NCBI GenBank assembly: GCA_030522415.1
Contig: CM060107.1
Location: 5,444,847-5,508,846, forward strand
DNA: 64,000 bases
Origin: Channallabes apus
Taxonomy: Eukaryota; Chordata; Actinopteri; Siluriformes; Clariidae
Direction of reading: 5' to 3'
The notes below the pieces were generated by a model. The model did not search any database, was not told the origin of the DNA, and saw only the letters and a list, made by a program, of their open reading frames with translations. The translations under genes were made by a program, and so were the position numbers. Every line of letters starts with the position of its first letter. Positions within the stretch are counted from its first letter, which is position 1. Positions 11,291 through 22,204 of the stretch are shown piece after piece.

Positions 11291-12596
11291 CTCTCCATCG
11301 CTGTCTGATATACAGCACAGGTGTTTAGGTTCTGTTACCTGACAAAACAGGATAAACACATGCCATTTAAACAGCAATCATTTTATTTCACTTTTTCTGA
11401 GTCTTAGTGTGCAAACCTCGAATCAAATCATTAATGTTCGCCAAGTAAGTGAATGCATTTTAAAAACTATTTTTCTGAAGTGGATTGTCTATTGGTGTCA
11501 ACAAAATTCTAGCCATATGGCAATATTAGTATATTAGTTTATCAATTTCTTTCACAATACTGATTTCTGACAAACAGTCACTAGATTAGGAGACTGACAG
11601 GGATCATATTTATACTTTTACATTTAGCTGTTTAATCTGCTGTTAGTTTTACGTCCGTATTCACAGACTATATCCTGGCCTGCTGTACTGAATGTGAGTC
11701 CACTGCATTTGGCAGTCGGCGCATGTCCTCTGACGTAACATTAGGAACCAGCGACAACGTATGATGACGTATAACAGTGTTGTCCCATTTCTTAGGGGAA
11801 ATATTTATACCCTTCCCCTTTCCACTTCGTTTCAAGGGACAAGGGGAAGAAAATAGAATTGTGATTCAGCCTAAGTAAAACTCACCCGTAATTGTCAGGT
11901 AAAATTTACTTAATTAAATTAACAATAAAAGAAATCAAGTAAAAGTTACATAATTATATTTAATGCACAAATTAGATTTATTTAAAATAATCAAGTAAAG
12001 TTGCAGGAACCTTAATTTTATGAAATTACTATCATTTTGTTTTGTGAGATTTTCCCTTAACTTGGTTTTATCAATTTATATTACTCCCTATAATAATGTA
12101 AACATTGCTAATTTATGTTTTGGAAAGAAACTTAAGTAATTATTTCATCTATATCTTTCATAAATCACACAACTAAAATATAATTAAACAGTTTATTCAC
12201 CAACATTACTAAATATTTGTGACATTCACAGTCTAGATCCAAGTTGTCTTTTTAATAAAAGTGCATTCAGCTAAATTTTGCATCCATAGAAAAAAACTGC
12301 ACGGCACCAGGGCCTGAAATACTTGTTTTAAGCAAAATTGTGTAAAATAATAAATAAATAAAATACAGCATTCATTTAGAAATAAAATACAGCAGAAAAT
12401 ACATTAAACAAACTGTAGAATAAACGTTAAAACGTAATAGCCCTCGGAAGCAGTGAAGTTGCAACATTCAAATCAGCACTCTGGACTAGTGCACTTAAAA
12501 GTATGCCATTGAAACCATAACGCATTAAAACATTAAGCTGAACATGTAAACACAACATGTAAAGACTTGTAGTCAAGCCAAATCAAATGTTTTAAG
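11291..12596. other. AT-rich DNA, nothing coding recognised
   Basis: AT-rich sequence. Around 11780-11850 there is a partly self-complementary block of CCCC/GGGG words (TTAGGGG, CCTTCCCC, AAGGGGAAG) that could be the end of a small DNA transposon, but I cannot define its borders. Confidence 0.3.
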
Positions 12597-12830
12597 ATAA
12601 CTTCATCTTTAAAGCTTGCACTTTTGGTGATAGCTTAATCCCATCAAGTTCTAGAAGAACTTTCTGAAAATAGCTCAAATGTGTAGCGCAGTGCTCGGAG
12701 CTATTGCCACATTCTTGCAAAATTTCCTCTCCTTCAAGGATTATGGATACACCAACTGGTCCTTCCCCTTCAACAGCACAGACGACAAGGATTTTAAGAA
12801 GGTTCATACTGGCATCACTTCGTCTGTCCC
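12597..12830 (-). pseudogene. Exon-like fragment of a multicopy fish gene family
   Basis: On the minus strand a pyrimidine-rich acceptor ending TTTTATGCAG is followed by an open exon reading GDRRSDASMNLLKILVVC, then GVSIILEGEEILQE, and ending FQKVLLELD with KVQALKMKLS and a stop. I recognise the general pattern (ALQKVLxELD...SxKVQALKNKL terminus) from C-terminal exons of a large, poorly characterised teleost family often found with SAM-domain-like proteins. This assignment is from memory and tentative. Between EECGNSSEHCA and HLSYFQ the exon seems to have lost the hydrophobic LIYALNLSYP-type segment, so it is probably a relic. Confidence 0.4.
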
Positions 12831-13647
12831 CCTGCATAAAATGTACAAGAAAATAAATAATTTATTTTGAGAAACAAAAAAAAAATCTGAATTGCTTCAA
12901 CCTGTGCTGACTTCATTTCACAGAGAAAAAAAAATAATACAAATAATTGATAATAAAAAATGACCATCACTTCATATACTTCAGATTGTTAAACTTGGGT
13001 TAAATTGCTTTAGCAATAATCTTGCATCACTAAAACATTGTAAAACATGGCATGAGATGGCTACACTCCATAGATTACTCTGCACCTTTACAGTGTCAGG
13101 AAATCCTATGATGAATGCTGAGTTTGTATTTAAAGGGTTAGTCCAAACATGAAAATTCGTTCAATAATTACTCATATTTATATATTCATTTGCATTTATA
13201 TGCTTCTGTCCAATACAACAAACACTATATTCAAGGTATTAATAAATTGTATAATTAATAAGAAAACAATGCTTTACCAGGCAATCATCAAAGAGATCCT
13301 CTTCAGATTCACATCTCATCTTTACGCTTTGTTTCTGTGAAAATATTTACATTGTATCATTACATAATCTTTTATTCGTACATTTAGGCAACATTTAGGC
13401 ATTTCTTCATCTTTTGTAAGTTTGCCTTTATCCAAAGCAAATTACAAAAGAGGAAGGCATCAAGCATGTCAAGCAGTGCTACTAACACAAAGTTTCTGAC
13501 ACCGTTAGAAAAATACAAGATAGATCAGCGAGGGATTAAGGAAAAAGTAAGAAGCAAGAATCATGTGTGGAAAGATTAAGCATGCAGGGTCACAGGATGA
13601 CTCGACTTATTTTTATTGTCTGCAATGCGATTTAGACAAATTAGAAC

Positions 13648-14706
13648 TGCGATCAAGCCAGCCGCGATTGATTTTAGTGTGCGCACATATTACAGTGATT
13701 ACGGTAGTTTCAGGACCGACACAGAGACAACGCGCTTTCAGAGCGCTTTTCATTTAGACGCCCAGGACTGAGAGATAATACAACATGCTCGTCAATTTTT
13801 ACTTGCTTATTTATTTGCATTTCTGCTTTAATATCCGTGTTATTTATTGGTGACTTTGACGGTTGTCTGTTACAATATTTTTCTTAAATATTCACCATTC
13901 AAATAATTGTTTTATGTAGATAAGTTACAGCAGAATTCGTAGAAAACAGACAAAATAATGTATTTAGTCTTTCTAAATACCAGAATTGATTTTTATTTTG
14001 TTTTACTGTTCAAAAGTAGCAGTTATTCTTCAATGAATGTTTTCTATAATGAGGATTAACGTCTGCTTTGGAAGAGAGGTCAAATAAACAAATGTTCACA
14101 ATGGGGAAAAAAAGTTAAATAAAATGCCTTTATTTCACTTCAGAGACCTATGAAAAAATAAATTCTAGTAAGTATAAAACGCCATGGTCAGTTTTTATCC
14201 CATATAATGTACACACATTATATGATAAAAAAAAAAAAAGTAGAAAAAAACAATGATCAGTTCTTATTCAGGACGTCCCATACTATATACACACCACATA
14301 TGAAACTATTTTACTGCAGCATTTTTCAGATATGGGGCATTATTACATTTTAAAGGGGTATTAAGACCCCATTTCTAATAAGTAGAAAAAAACAATGATC
14401 AGTTCTTATTCAGGACGTCCCATACTATATACACACCAAATATGAAACAATTTTACTGCAGCATTTTTGAGATATTGGACATTATTACACTTTAAAGGGG
14501 TATAAAGACCCCATTTCTAATAAGTAGAAAAAAACAATGATCAGTTCTTATTCAGGACGTCCCATACTATATACACACCACATATGAAACTATTTTACTG
14601 CAGGATTTTTCAGATATGGGGCATTCTCTCTGTGTTGTTCATGAAACTACCGTAATCACTGTAATATGCGCGCACACTAAAATCAATCGCAGCTGGCTTG
14701 ACCGTG
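13648..14706. repeat. Inverted repeat pair enclosing tandem repeats
   Basis: The arm at 13648-13710 and the arm at 14644-14706 are reverse complements over about 60 bp, with few mismatches (shared words AAACTACCGTAATCACTG and CACACTAAAATCAATCGC). The interior contains a small AT hairpin at about 14200-14223 and three tandem units. The layout resembles a small fold-back or MITE-type element without coding capacity. Confidence 0.6.
14240..14638 (+). repeat. 142-bp tandem repeat, about three units
   Basis: Units begin GTAGAAAAAAACAATGATCA at 14240, 14382 and 14524, so the period is 142 bp. Each unit contains GGACGTCCCATACTATATAC and TTTACTGCAG. A more divergent unit may precede them near 14170. 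The last unit runs into the right arm of the inverted repeat. Confidence 0.8.
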
Positions 14707-14709
14707 TTT

Positions 14710-15438
14710 TTCTGAACCGCGGCTGGCTTTACCGCAGTAAATTAGAGCTGCTGTCAATACTGTATGAACATATGTACAGGTTCTTTACTCGTAACTCATT
14801 AATAAAGTTCGGCTTCAGAAAAAAAGACGTTTATTGCTAGTGCTCTTTTACCATTTAATGCTTTAACACACACGACTCAGTTTGTTCAGAAATGGCATCT
14901 AACTGGCGAGCCTTTGTCTGAACACGCCGTTTTCACTCGGGGTGGGGGTAAGAAACACATCTCGGTGTATTAATCCGCGCGCTCGGTTCGTTATTATTTT
15001 ATTTATTTATTTATTTACCACAGGACCCATGGGGGCTCCGTAGGTTCAGGTTTTTACACGAAAACGGTGTTTTGTGAATCTCTACACTATTAAAAACTGA
15101 AATTGCTAATTGTACGTCCTGAGATTAAGATGAACATTAATTGGGAGTCATGAAAGCGAGAATCACATCCAAAAAAGAAAGCTAAACTTACCTCAAACAC
15201 GACAAACTCCAGCTGCAGCCACTCCGTGATGATCCACAACCGACTGATCCACAGCGCTGGCACAGCGTCTCCAAACACGCATGCGCAGTTTAATTTGCAC
15301 ACATTTTCGGCTTCAGTAGACACACAATACTTCAGACTGAAACACGACTGCCCCCTACAGGTAATGAAGGGCATGTTCACAGCTTCCCGCACGCAGCCGC
15401 GCAAAGCCGCGGCAAGTCACAGGATCCCTTTTCTCAAA
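14710..15438. other. No recognised feature
   Basis: AT-rich to mixed sequence with a TTTA simple repeat at about 14997-15016. No supported gene. The GC-rich stretch at 15390-15425 belongs to the inverted end that follows. Confidence 0.3.
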
Positions 15439-15466
15439 ACGCGGGTTTTTAATGGCGACATCTGTA
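15439..15466 (-). repeat. Right inverted end of the candidate DNA element
   Basis: Reverse complement begins TACAGATGTCGCC and matches 7797-7824 at 26 of 28 bases. The outer flanking bases are TA on both sides if the outermost TA is excluded from the repeat, which would fit a TA target duplication but does not prove it. Confidence 0.5.
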
Positions 15467-15836
15467 TCACAACCTTATCAACCGAAAATGCTAATTTATT
15501 CAAACGTCCTTGCTGGAGTCTGTGACGTAACATCATGTTCAGGTGCGATGGATCGCGTACCAACGAACAGGGTGTCGGAACGGTATGTTTATACTTCTTA
15601 TCTGTAACGTCCTTCGGTATAGAATAAAATAAAGATCACATAGACAAACGGAGTTGTTAACGAAAGTTGTTAGTTGTCCCGTTTACTTTTTTGTTCATTC
15701 ATGCGCATGCCCAGTGACAGACTACACACACTTAGTTACCTCGTCCCGCTCGACATGCTTACGTGCTTACGTCAGAGTATGGATGCTGAACAGGAGACTT
15801 GGAACAGAACTACATGCAAACATTACATCATCCAAC

Positions 15837-17008
15837 CACAATCAAATTCGCTCCGTCCGGATGCCTGGACGAACTCATTGATGTCCTTGGCCACCAGAAG
15901 GCGCGCCGTATGAACTGGAGAGTGCGTCGTGTGCCTGGGTGCCCCGAAAGAAGAGTAGAATGACCCCACTGGATGACTTCGGTTCGTACGGCGTTGGGTG
16001 CATAGAGTCGTCCCGGCGGCACACCTGCCGGTTCATTCTCCGCTGCCTGTGCTTGGCGAACCCTTGTTTCTATTTCCCAATGGAGTGGGGCGATGATTTT
16101 GGAAGGAGAGAGGACAGGCGCGGGGTCCACATGGGGGACGTCTTCCTCATGTTGTCGGGAGAGGGCGTCGGCCTTGGTGTTATTGGATCCCGGGTGGTAG
16201 GACAGATGGAAATTGTAGTGTTCGAAGAACATTTGAAGAACAGTGCCCACCGCGCCTGTCTTGGGTTAAGCTGTTTTAGGTTCTGGATGGTGATGAGGTT
16301 TTAGTGATCGGTTCAGATGATAAATGGTTCTCTGGCATCCTGGAGCCAGTGTCGCCATTCTTCCAATGCCCTCTTCCCTCCTACCCTGTATCGCTGCTGA
16401 GTGGGGTAAAATTTTTTGGAGAAGAAACTACAAGGGGGTAGTTTCTGGTCTGGACCTCGTTGGGAGAGGACAGCCCTGGAGCCCACATCCGAAGCGTCCA
16501 CCTCCACAACGAATGGTTTATTTGCATCAGGAGAATGGGTGCAGTGGTGAATCGACGGCAAAGTTCGTGGAAGGTGGAGATGGCAGTGGAGTTGAGGTGA
16601 TGAGATGATGGGCGGGTCAGAGCGGTTAAAGGGGCTGCAACCATACTGTAATCCCGGATAAAGCGACGATAGTAGTTCGCAAACCCGAGAACTTTTTGCG
16701 GCACCGGAGTCGATGAACGCAGTACTTCTGAACCATTTGTGGCCAAACAGGAGGTGTACCTGGACTTTGAGACGAGAGATGCAGGTTTTCATGGCAGAGA
16801 GGTGGAGGTGGTCCGGCGAACCGCTCCCATTGCTCACCGGGCCTGGGCGTTTCCCAGGCGACGATGACATATGGCTGTGTGGTGCACTGCTGATCCACAA
16901 TAAGCACAGGGCCTCTCTCCGAAGTGCCGTTCTCGTTATGCATGGAGGCGAAGAACGAAGAAGGGTCCGGAGAAACGCGGCGGCATCCGTAACAGAATGA
17001 GAGAGCAA
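15837..17008 (-). pseudogene. Gypsy 2 zinc knuckle, protease, RT end, RNase H and integrase start
   Basis: Pieces in three frames. [14 protein letters not shown] is a CCHC nucleocapsid knuckle. [17 protein letters not shown] is the protease active-site region. [20 protein letters not shown] is the RT connection, showing that the RT core between protease and connection is deleted. [11 protein letters not shown] through SQRGPDQ is RNase H. YHPGSNNTKADALSR is the RNase H end, and STLLSGHPGTRRTLQFIRRA is the integrase zinc region. The element ends within integrase. No frame could give a functional enzyme. Confidence 0.8.
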
Positions 17009-19125
17009 GCTCAGCGCACTCCTCTGCCGAGTATCCTGTTGGCTAATGTACAGTCACTGGAGAATAAGCTTGATGACCTCAGAGCCAAAGTTACTTTCCA
17101 GTGAGATATCACGGATTGTATTCTTCTGTGCTTTACAGAAACATGGCTGACCCCCATCGTGCCGGACTGAGTCGTAACCCCATCGGACTCATTCTCTGTG
17201 TTCCGCATGGACAGGACGGCTGTGCCTAAAAAAGCTAAAGGTGGAGGTGTGTGCTTCATGGTCTACAACAAGTGGTGCAATGCCAGGAGTGTTTCCATTC
17301 TCTCCAGTAGCTGGAACATCTGAGTCTTAAGTGTTGTCCTTTCTACCTGCCTCGCGAGTTCACCTCGGTCATTGCCACGGCGGTCTACATCCCACCTCAC
17401 GCGGATACAGGCACTGCTCTGTCTGAACTACATGATGTGCTGAGATCAGTTCCCAAACAAACACCCGGATGCAGCGCTCATTGTAGCAGGTGACTTTAAT
17501 AAAGCGAACCTCAGACAGGTTATGCCAAACCTTCATCAACATGTTACATGTCCGACGAGGGGACTCAACATTCTGGACCACTGCTACACGCCGTACAAGC
17601 GATGCTACAAAGCTGTTTCTTATCCAGCATTCGGAAAATCAGACCACAACGCCATTTTCCTCATATCAGAATATCAACAAAGCTTTCGTCGTGAAGCTCC
17701 GGTCTGGTCTGCTGGTCTGCCCAATCAGAAGCTACGCTGCAGGATGCGCTCGATGACGTAGATTGGGACATGTTCCGAGCCTGCGCAGAAGAAATCAACG
17801 AGTTTGCGGATGTAGCAGTTAGCTTCGTTAGCACGCTTGTAAATGAAGTTGTCCTGACAGTGAGGTTCAAATCGTTTCCGAACCAGAAGCCTTGGGTGGA
17901 CCGATCGATCCACGATGCTGTGAATGCCCGGACCGCTGCTTATAATGCCGCATTTATCAGCGGCAATATGAGCGCATATAAAGCGGCTTCTTATGGTGTC
18001 AGGCGAGCGGTGAGTGAAGCTAAGGGACGGTTCCGACAGCGAACTGAATGACACTTCCACCAGGGTGACACACGCCGCATGTGGCACGAATTCTGCATAA
18101 TCACGGACTACAAGTTTGCCAAAGACACCACGACGATCGTCGCCGACTCTGCATTCACCAACGAGCTGAACGAATTCTTCACCCGGTTCGAGGTTATGCT
18201 AGCAGCCTGGTGACTGAGAATGATGATGTCATCAGCGAGGATCGCAGCATCGCAGAGCACGACGTTCGCACGGCGCTGAGGAGGGTGAACACCAGGAAAG
18301 CGGCGTGTCCAGACGGCATCTCTGGGCGCCTGCTGGGCTGACCAGCTGTCAGTTGTGTTCGCTTGTTTCTTTAATGAGTCCCTGGCGAAGTCTGTGGTCC
18401 CGGCGTGTTTTAAGAGATCCACCATTGTCCCCGTGCCCAAGACCAACAAACCCTCATGCCTGAATGACTACCGGCCTGTTGCATTGACATCGATGGTCAT
18501 GAAGGTGTTTGAGGGTCTGCTAAAAAACATTATCTCCTCTTCCATCCCCAGCTCCATAGATCCACTTCAGTTCGCCTACCACCCTAAAAGATCCACAGAG
18601 GATACCATCTCCCATGTTCTGCACATCACTCTCAGCCACGTGGACAAGAAGCAAGGTAACGTGAGATTGCTATTCATTGATTACAGCTCAGCTTTCAACA
18701 CAATAGTGCCTCACAGACTGTTCATAAAGGTGAGAGATCTAGGACATTGCACACTGCACACTGCACTTTAGTCTGGACTATAATTCAATTCAGTTCAATT
18801 CAGTTTTATTTGTATAGCGCTTTTAACAATTGACATTGTCTCAAAACAGCTTTACACAATCAAAAGAATTATTGAAGTTTGTATGGAATGTGAATGTGTA
18901 TGAATAAAAAATGCATAAGCATTACTTGCACTTCATTCTTATGCTGTTGCATATACACTCTTGCAAATCAGAGTTTATTGTTATTATTTTTATTATTATT
19001 ATTATTATTTTGTTTAAATTTTTTCAGCGGTTCAGGATACATTTCACTGCGTGTTGTACCTGTATAACTATGCATGTGACAAATAAAGAATCTTGAATCT
19101 TGAATTGAATCTTGAATCCTAGTTG
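17003..19125 (+). mobile_element. Rex1-like (CR1-superclade) LINE inserted in gypsy 2
   Basis: A 5'-truncated LINE on the plus strand. The endonuclease segment includes [69 protein letters not shown] and GKSDHNAIFL. The RT segment includes VVPACFKRSTIVPVPK, NDYRPVALTSMVMK, LQFAYHPKRSTEDT and motif A LLFIDYSSAFNTIVPHRL. RT is cut short at about 18733. The 3' end is a TGTGACAAATAAAG signal with TTGAATC repeats. In-frame stops (for example after TFQ near 17100) show that it is dead. The clade name is from pattern memory; superfamily confidence is higher than family confidence. Confidence 0.75.
18783..18905 (-). mobile_element. L2 3' tail inserted in the Rex1-like LINE
   Basis: Reverse complement of the L2 tail seen elsewhere in the window: an AATTGAATT-type terminal repeat, then TAGCGCTTTTAACAATTG and AAACAGCTTTACACAATC. 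Only about 120 bp of 3' UTR is present, a typical severely 5'-truncated insertion. Confidence 0.75.
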
Positions 19126-19129
19126 TATG

Positions 19130-20033
19130 GGTTCGCCGGCTCCAATGTCAACCACGACAGGAGGTGGCGATCCGACATGTCCGGGGACGACGGTGGTAGA
19201 GGAGGTCGATGGACGGGATGCTGTGTAGAAGAAAGTGGGTGCTGACGGCAGGGTTCTCGGGGCTGGCTTCAGACGAGAGAGGAGGCGCTGGTCAATTTGG
19301 AGGGCGAGCTGGATCAGCCCCTCCACGGTGGCGGAGAGCACTCGTCCGGCGAGTTCGTCCTTAATCCGAAAAGCCAGTCCCTCGTAGTAGGATGTCCGGA
19401 GCGCGGCGTCCCCCCAGGAGGTTTGCACTGCGAGGGTGCGGAAATCAGCAGTATAACGGCTCACGGACGATCCTCCCTGCCGCAGGTGGTATAGCTTTGT
19501 GTCGGTCTCCACCTCACCTGCAGGGTGTTCAAAAGTGAGCTTTAGCTGTCGGGTGAATTTGCTATATGAATGAGCGGTGTCTGAATCGGAGCGAAGGACT
19601 GCTGTGGCCCACTCTGCTGCCTGCCCGGATAGCAACGAAATAAGGAGCGCAATGCGCAATCGATCTGTGGAGTATTTGGTGGAATTAAACTCGCACACCA
19701 GATCTAATGCAGTTAGAAAAACACTACACTTCCCGTCCGTGCCATCCTATTTATCCAGTAAAGAGAGAAAAACATCAGAAGGTGGGGGGAGAGGCGGAGC
19801 AACAGCCGCCGCGATGGGAGGCCGGCCAGCCACTCTAGCGACAGCCTCGCGGAGGGTCGTGTTCTCCTGCCAAAGCTCCGCCATCTCACGGCACAAAGCC
19901 GCGATGTCTTGGACACTCCGGCGAATAGCCATGACCTCCCCGGTTAGCTTATCGATTAGCTCAGCATGCCGGTTCACCACATCGCAGAGGTGCGAGTGAT
20001 CCGCTGGGTTTACCGCTCGTGGCTCAGTCATTC
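19130..20033 (-). pseudogene. Gypsy 2 gag
   Basis: The start codon ATG lies 2 bases after the LTR (minus strand GAATGACTGAG), so translation would begin inside the primer-binding site. Residues read MTEPRAVNPADHSHLCDVVN, a coiled-coil (LIDKLTGEVMAIRRSVQDIA, ELWQENTTLREAVARV), then a stop and frame change near 19747, and the capsid part CEFNSTKYSTDRLRIALLIS, GQAAEWATAVLRSD, LTFEHPAGEVETDTKLYHLR, GGSSVSRYTADFRTLA and LIQLALQIDQRLLSR. These are landmarks of the Ty3 gag capsid. The C-terminal knuckle is displaced to about 16890 by the LINE insertion. Confidence 0.8.
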
Positions 20034-20297
20034 TGTCATGAACTAAGGACTCTCTCAGAAGGGGAGCAAGGGAAAAACACAAATTTATCCCGCATCCTAT
20101 AAACACACACTCGAATCAGAAAGTAAACCCAAGAAAGTGAGTACTCACAAAATGGCTGACGAACCGTCTGAACTGACATGGGCGAACTCAATGACTGAAC
20201 GATGTGAAGCTCCATCTTGTCTCCTTTTATGCTTCCTGGTTCACGACCTTACTACTTCCGGGTCCTAGTGCCGGTTGTGCCGCGAGTGTACATGACA
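20034..20297 (-). repeat. 5' LTR of gypsy 2
   Basis: 264 bp on the minus strand, starting TGTCATGTACAC and ending CATGACA. A CATAAAAGG box (20223-20231) is followed about 31 nt later by TCAGTCATT (20190-20198), which is the reverse complement of the 9 nt AATGACTGA just after the LTR (20024-20032). This fits an RNA 5' end that folds back as primer. The LTR is short for the family. Confidence 0.75.
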
Positions 20298-20587
20298 AAT
20301 ATGTCACCCATAATGTTGTGTGCATTGCAATATTTTAGGCAAAACTGTGCTATTACGCTGCTAATTAAACCTTTTCACTCTGCTCTTACTGGTGGAATGT
20401 GCACCAGGTTGGCCATCAGATTGGCCACCAGGCTGGTCAAATTTAGCCATATAACTTCCAACACTAAATTGGCCAGTATTTCAGTTTCACTCTCCAACCC
20501 TTGTATCTGTGTTTGTAGATCATCTATAATAATCTCATCTCTACAAGAAACATAATATGCAAATGGCAGGGGAAGGATATTGTACGT

Positions 20588-20770
20588 GTGCTACACTACT
20601 GTATTACTGTGTACCCTGAACATACAGCAAAGCTTCTTCCCGCAGGCGATAAGGTCTCTCAATCACACCACCACACAGGACTAATAATATTTTTTAAACT
20701 CCCAACATTGACTGGACAATCATGGACAATCATGGACACATTCATACACACTTGCACTACATATTTATAT
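20588..20770 (+). pseudogene. Possible LINE ORF2 C-terminal relic
   Basis: Translation gives PEHTAKLLPAGDKVSQSHHH, resembling the SxxFPxARRxLNHxTTQD-type terminus of Rex1-like LINE polymerases. It is short and degenerate, and lies just upstream of a degraded Tc1 copy. Assigned on weak similarity only. Confidence 0.35.
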
Positions 20771-20819
20771 ATACAAAATCTGTATCTTCCATTCAAACCT
20801 CACCACCATCGGCAAGACG

Positions 20820-21640
20820 TAAGAGCTGTCAAGGCAAGTCAGGAACAAGATTGTAGACCTACACAAGGCTGGAATGGGCTACAAGACCATCAGCTAGAAG
20901 CTTGGTGAGAAGAAGGCAACTGCTGAAGCAATTATTTACAAATGGAAGAAATGCAAAGTAACCATTAATGGCCCTATATGCAAGATTTCACCTCATGGAG
21001 TAAAGAATAATCATGAGAAAAATGAGGGACCAGCCCAGGACTACACGGGAAAAGCTTGTGAATGATCTCAAGGCAGTTGGGAGCACAGTCACCAAACAAA
21101 CCATTGGTAACACAATACGCCTGCATGGATTGAAATCCTTCAGCACAGCAAGGCTTCCCCTCCTCAAGAAGACACATGTACAGACCCGTCTGAGGTTTGC
21201 CAATGAACAGAGAAAGATTGGGATAAACTGCTGTGGTCAGATGAGACCAAAATTGAGCTCTTTGTCATCAACTCAACTTGTTTCCGGAGGGATAAAAATG
21301 CTGACTATGACACTAAGAACACCACAGTCCCTACAGTCAAGGACGGAGGTGGAAACATCATGCTTTGGGGCAGTTTCTCTGCTAAACAGATTACAGATTG
21401 ACTTGATTGCACTGAGGGGCCAATGGATGAGAACCTCCTGAAGATGGGTTGTGGATGGGTCTTCCAGCATGAAAATCATCCCAAACATACTGCCAAGGCA
21501 ACTAAGGAGTGGCTCAAGATAAAGCACATTAAGGTCATGGAGTGCTGTAGCCAGTCTTTAGACCTTAATACAGTAGAAAATTCATGGAGAGAGCTGTAAC
21601 TTCAAGTTGCCAAGCAACAGGCAAGAAACCTTAAACATTT
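20820..21640 (+). pseudogene. Degenerate Tc1-like transposase (different subfamily)
   Basis: Reading frames on the plus strand give KAVGSTVTKQTIGNTIRLHG (bipartite DNA-binding region), [17 protein letters not shown] and, further on, [20 protein letters not shown] and [13 protein letters not shown]. The last two correspond to the QxDNDPKHT and PDLNPIENLW catalytic blocks of Tc1 transposases. The second catalytic Asp appears replaced (QHENHP) and frames change several times, so it is inactive. Terminal repeats were not found. Confidence 0.7.
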
Positions 21641-22204
21641 ATGTTTAAGCCATCTATGTTTATGTCCCTTGCTTGTGTTTGGTGCCGGGTGGAGTCTCGC
21701 GAGAGGGTGCCCCTGATCGTGAGATGAACCCGATCACGTTATGGGGTCACATGATCCCTTTTAAAAAGCAAATTTCCAAGCATTTATACACACTTTATCA
21801 TCATCTGATTGTGTACAAACCACAAACAAACTTAAATCCCCATTAACTGCCTGTTTATAGAAACACTGTCTAGTTGAAAACATACAGTATTACTACTCTG
21901 TATATATTTTCATCTTACATACAAGAACCAATTAAAGATCTATAAAAGCAGTGTACTGTATATTATGGCAACCATCAGCATTATAATGTGTATAAGTAGT
22001 ACAGACATCTCTGTCCATGTTCATTATGTGCTTATATAAAGCTTTGGGTTTTTATCTGGAGTGAAATAAAAACAGTAATGCATTTTCAGGAAGTAATTTA
22101 TTTATCGTTGATTATATTATACTTTTATTCCATATTGGTCTTTACACACAGTACAGTGTTACATGTTATACAGAACTAAACTGCTGCTGATGTTTTCTGG
22201 GCCG
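21641..22204. other. Intergenic, nothing recognised
   Basis: AT-rich spacer with a short GC-rich patch at about 21680-21745. It includes the 3' flank of the IgSF gene that follows on the minus strand. Confidence 0.3.

Larger units (their letters stand above)
15837..20297 (-). mobile_element. Ty3/gypsy chromovirus 2, split by a LINE
   Basis: On the minus strand: LTR (20297-20034), gag (20033 down to 19130, then a zinc knuckle near 16890), protease remnant, RT thumb, RNase H and the integrase zinc finger, truncated at about 15837. A Rex1-like LINE (about 17003-19125, opposite strand) splits gag. The primer site right after the LTR is complementary to the predicted RNA start, as in self-priming Tf1/sushi elements. 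Deletions (protease joined to RT thumb) and frameshifts make it defective. Confidence 0.82.

Noticed and set aside
16324..17000. Plus-strand open frames opposite gypsy 2
   Set aside because: They are antisense to RNase H and protease motifs that read clearly on the minus strand.
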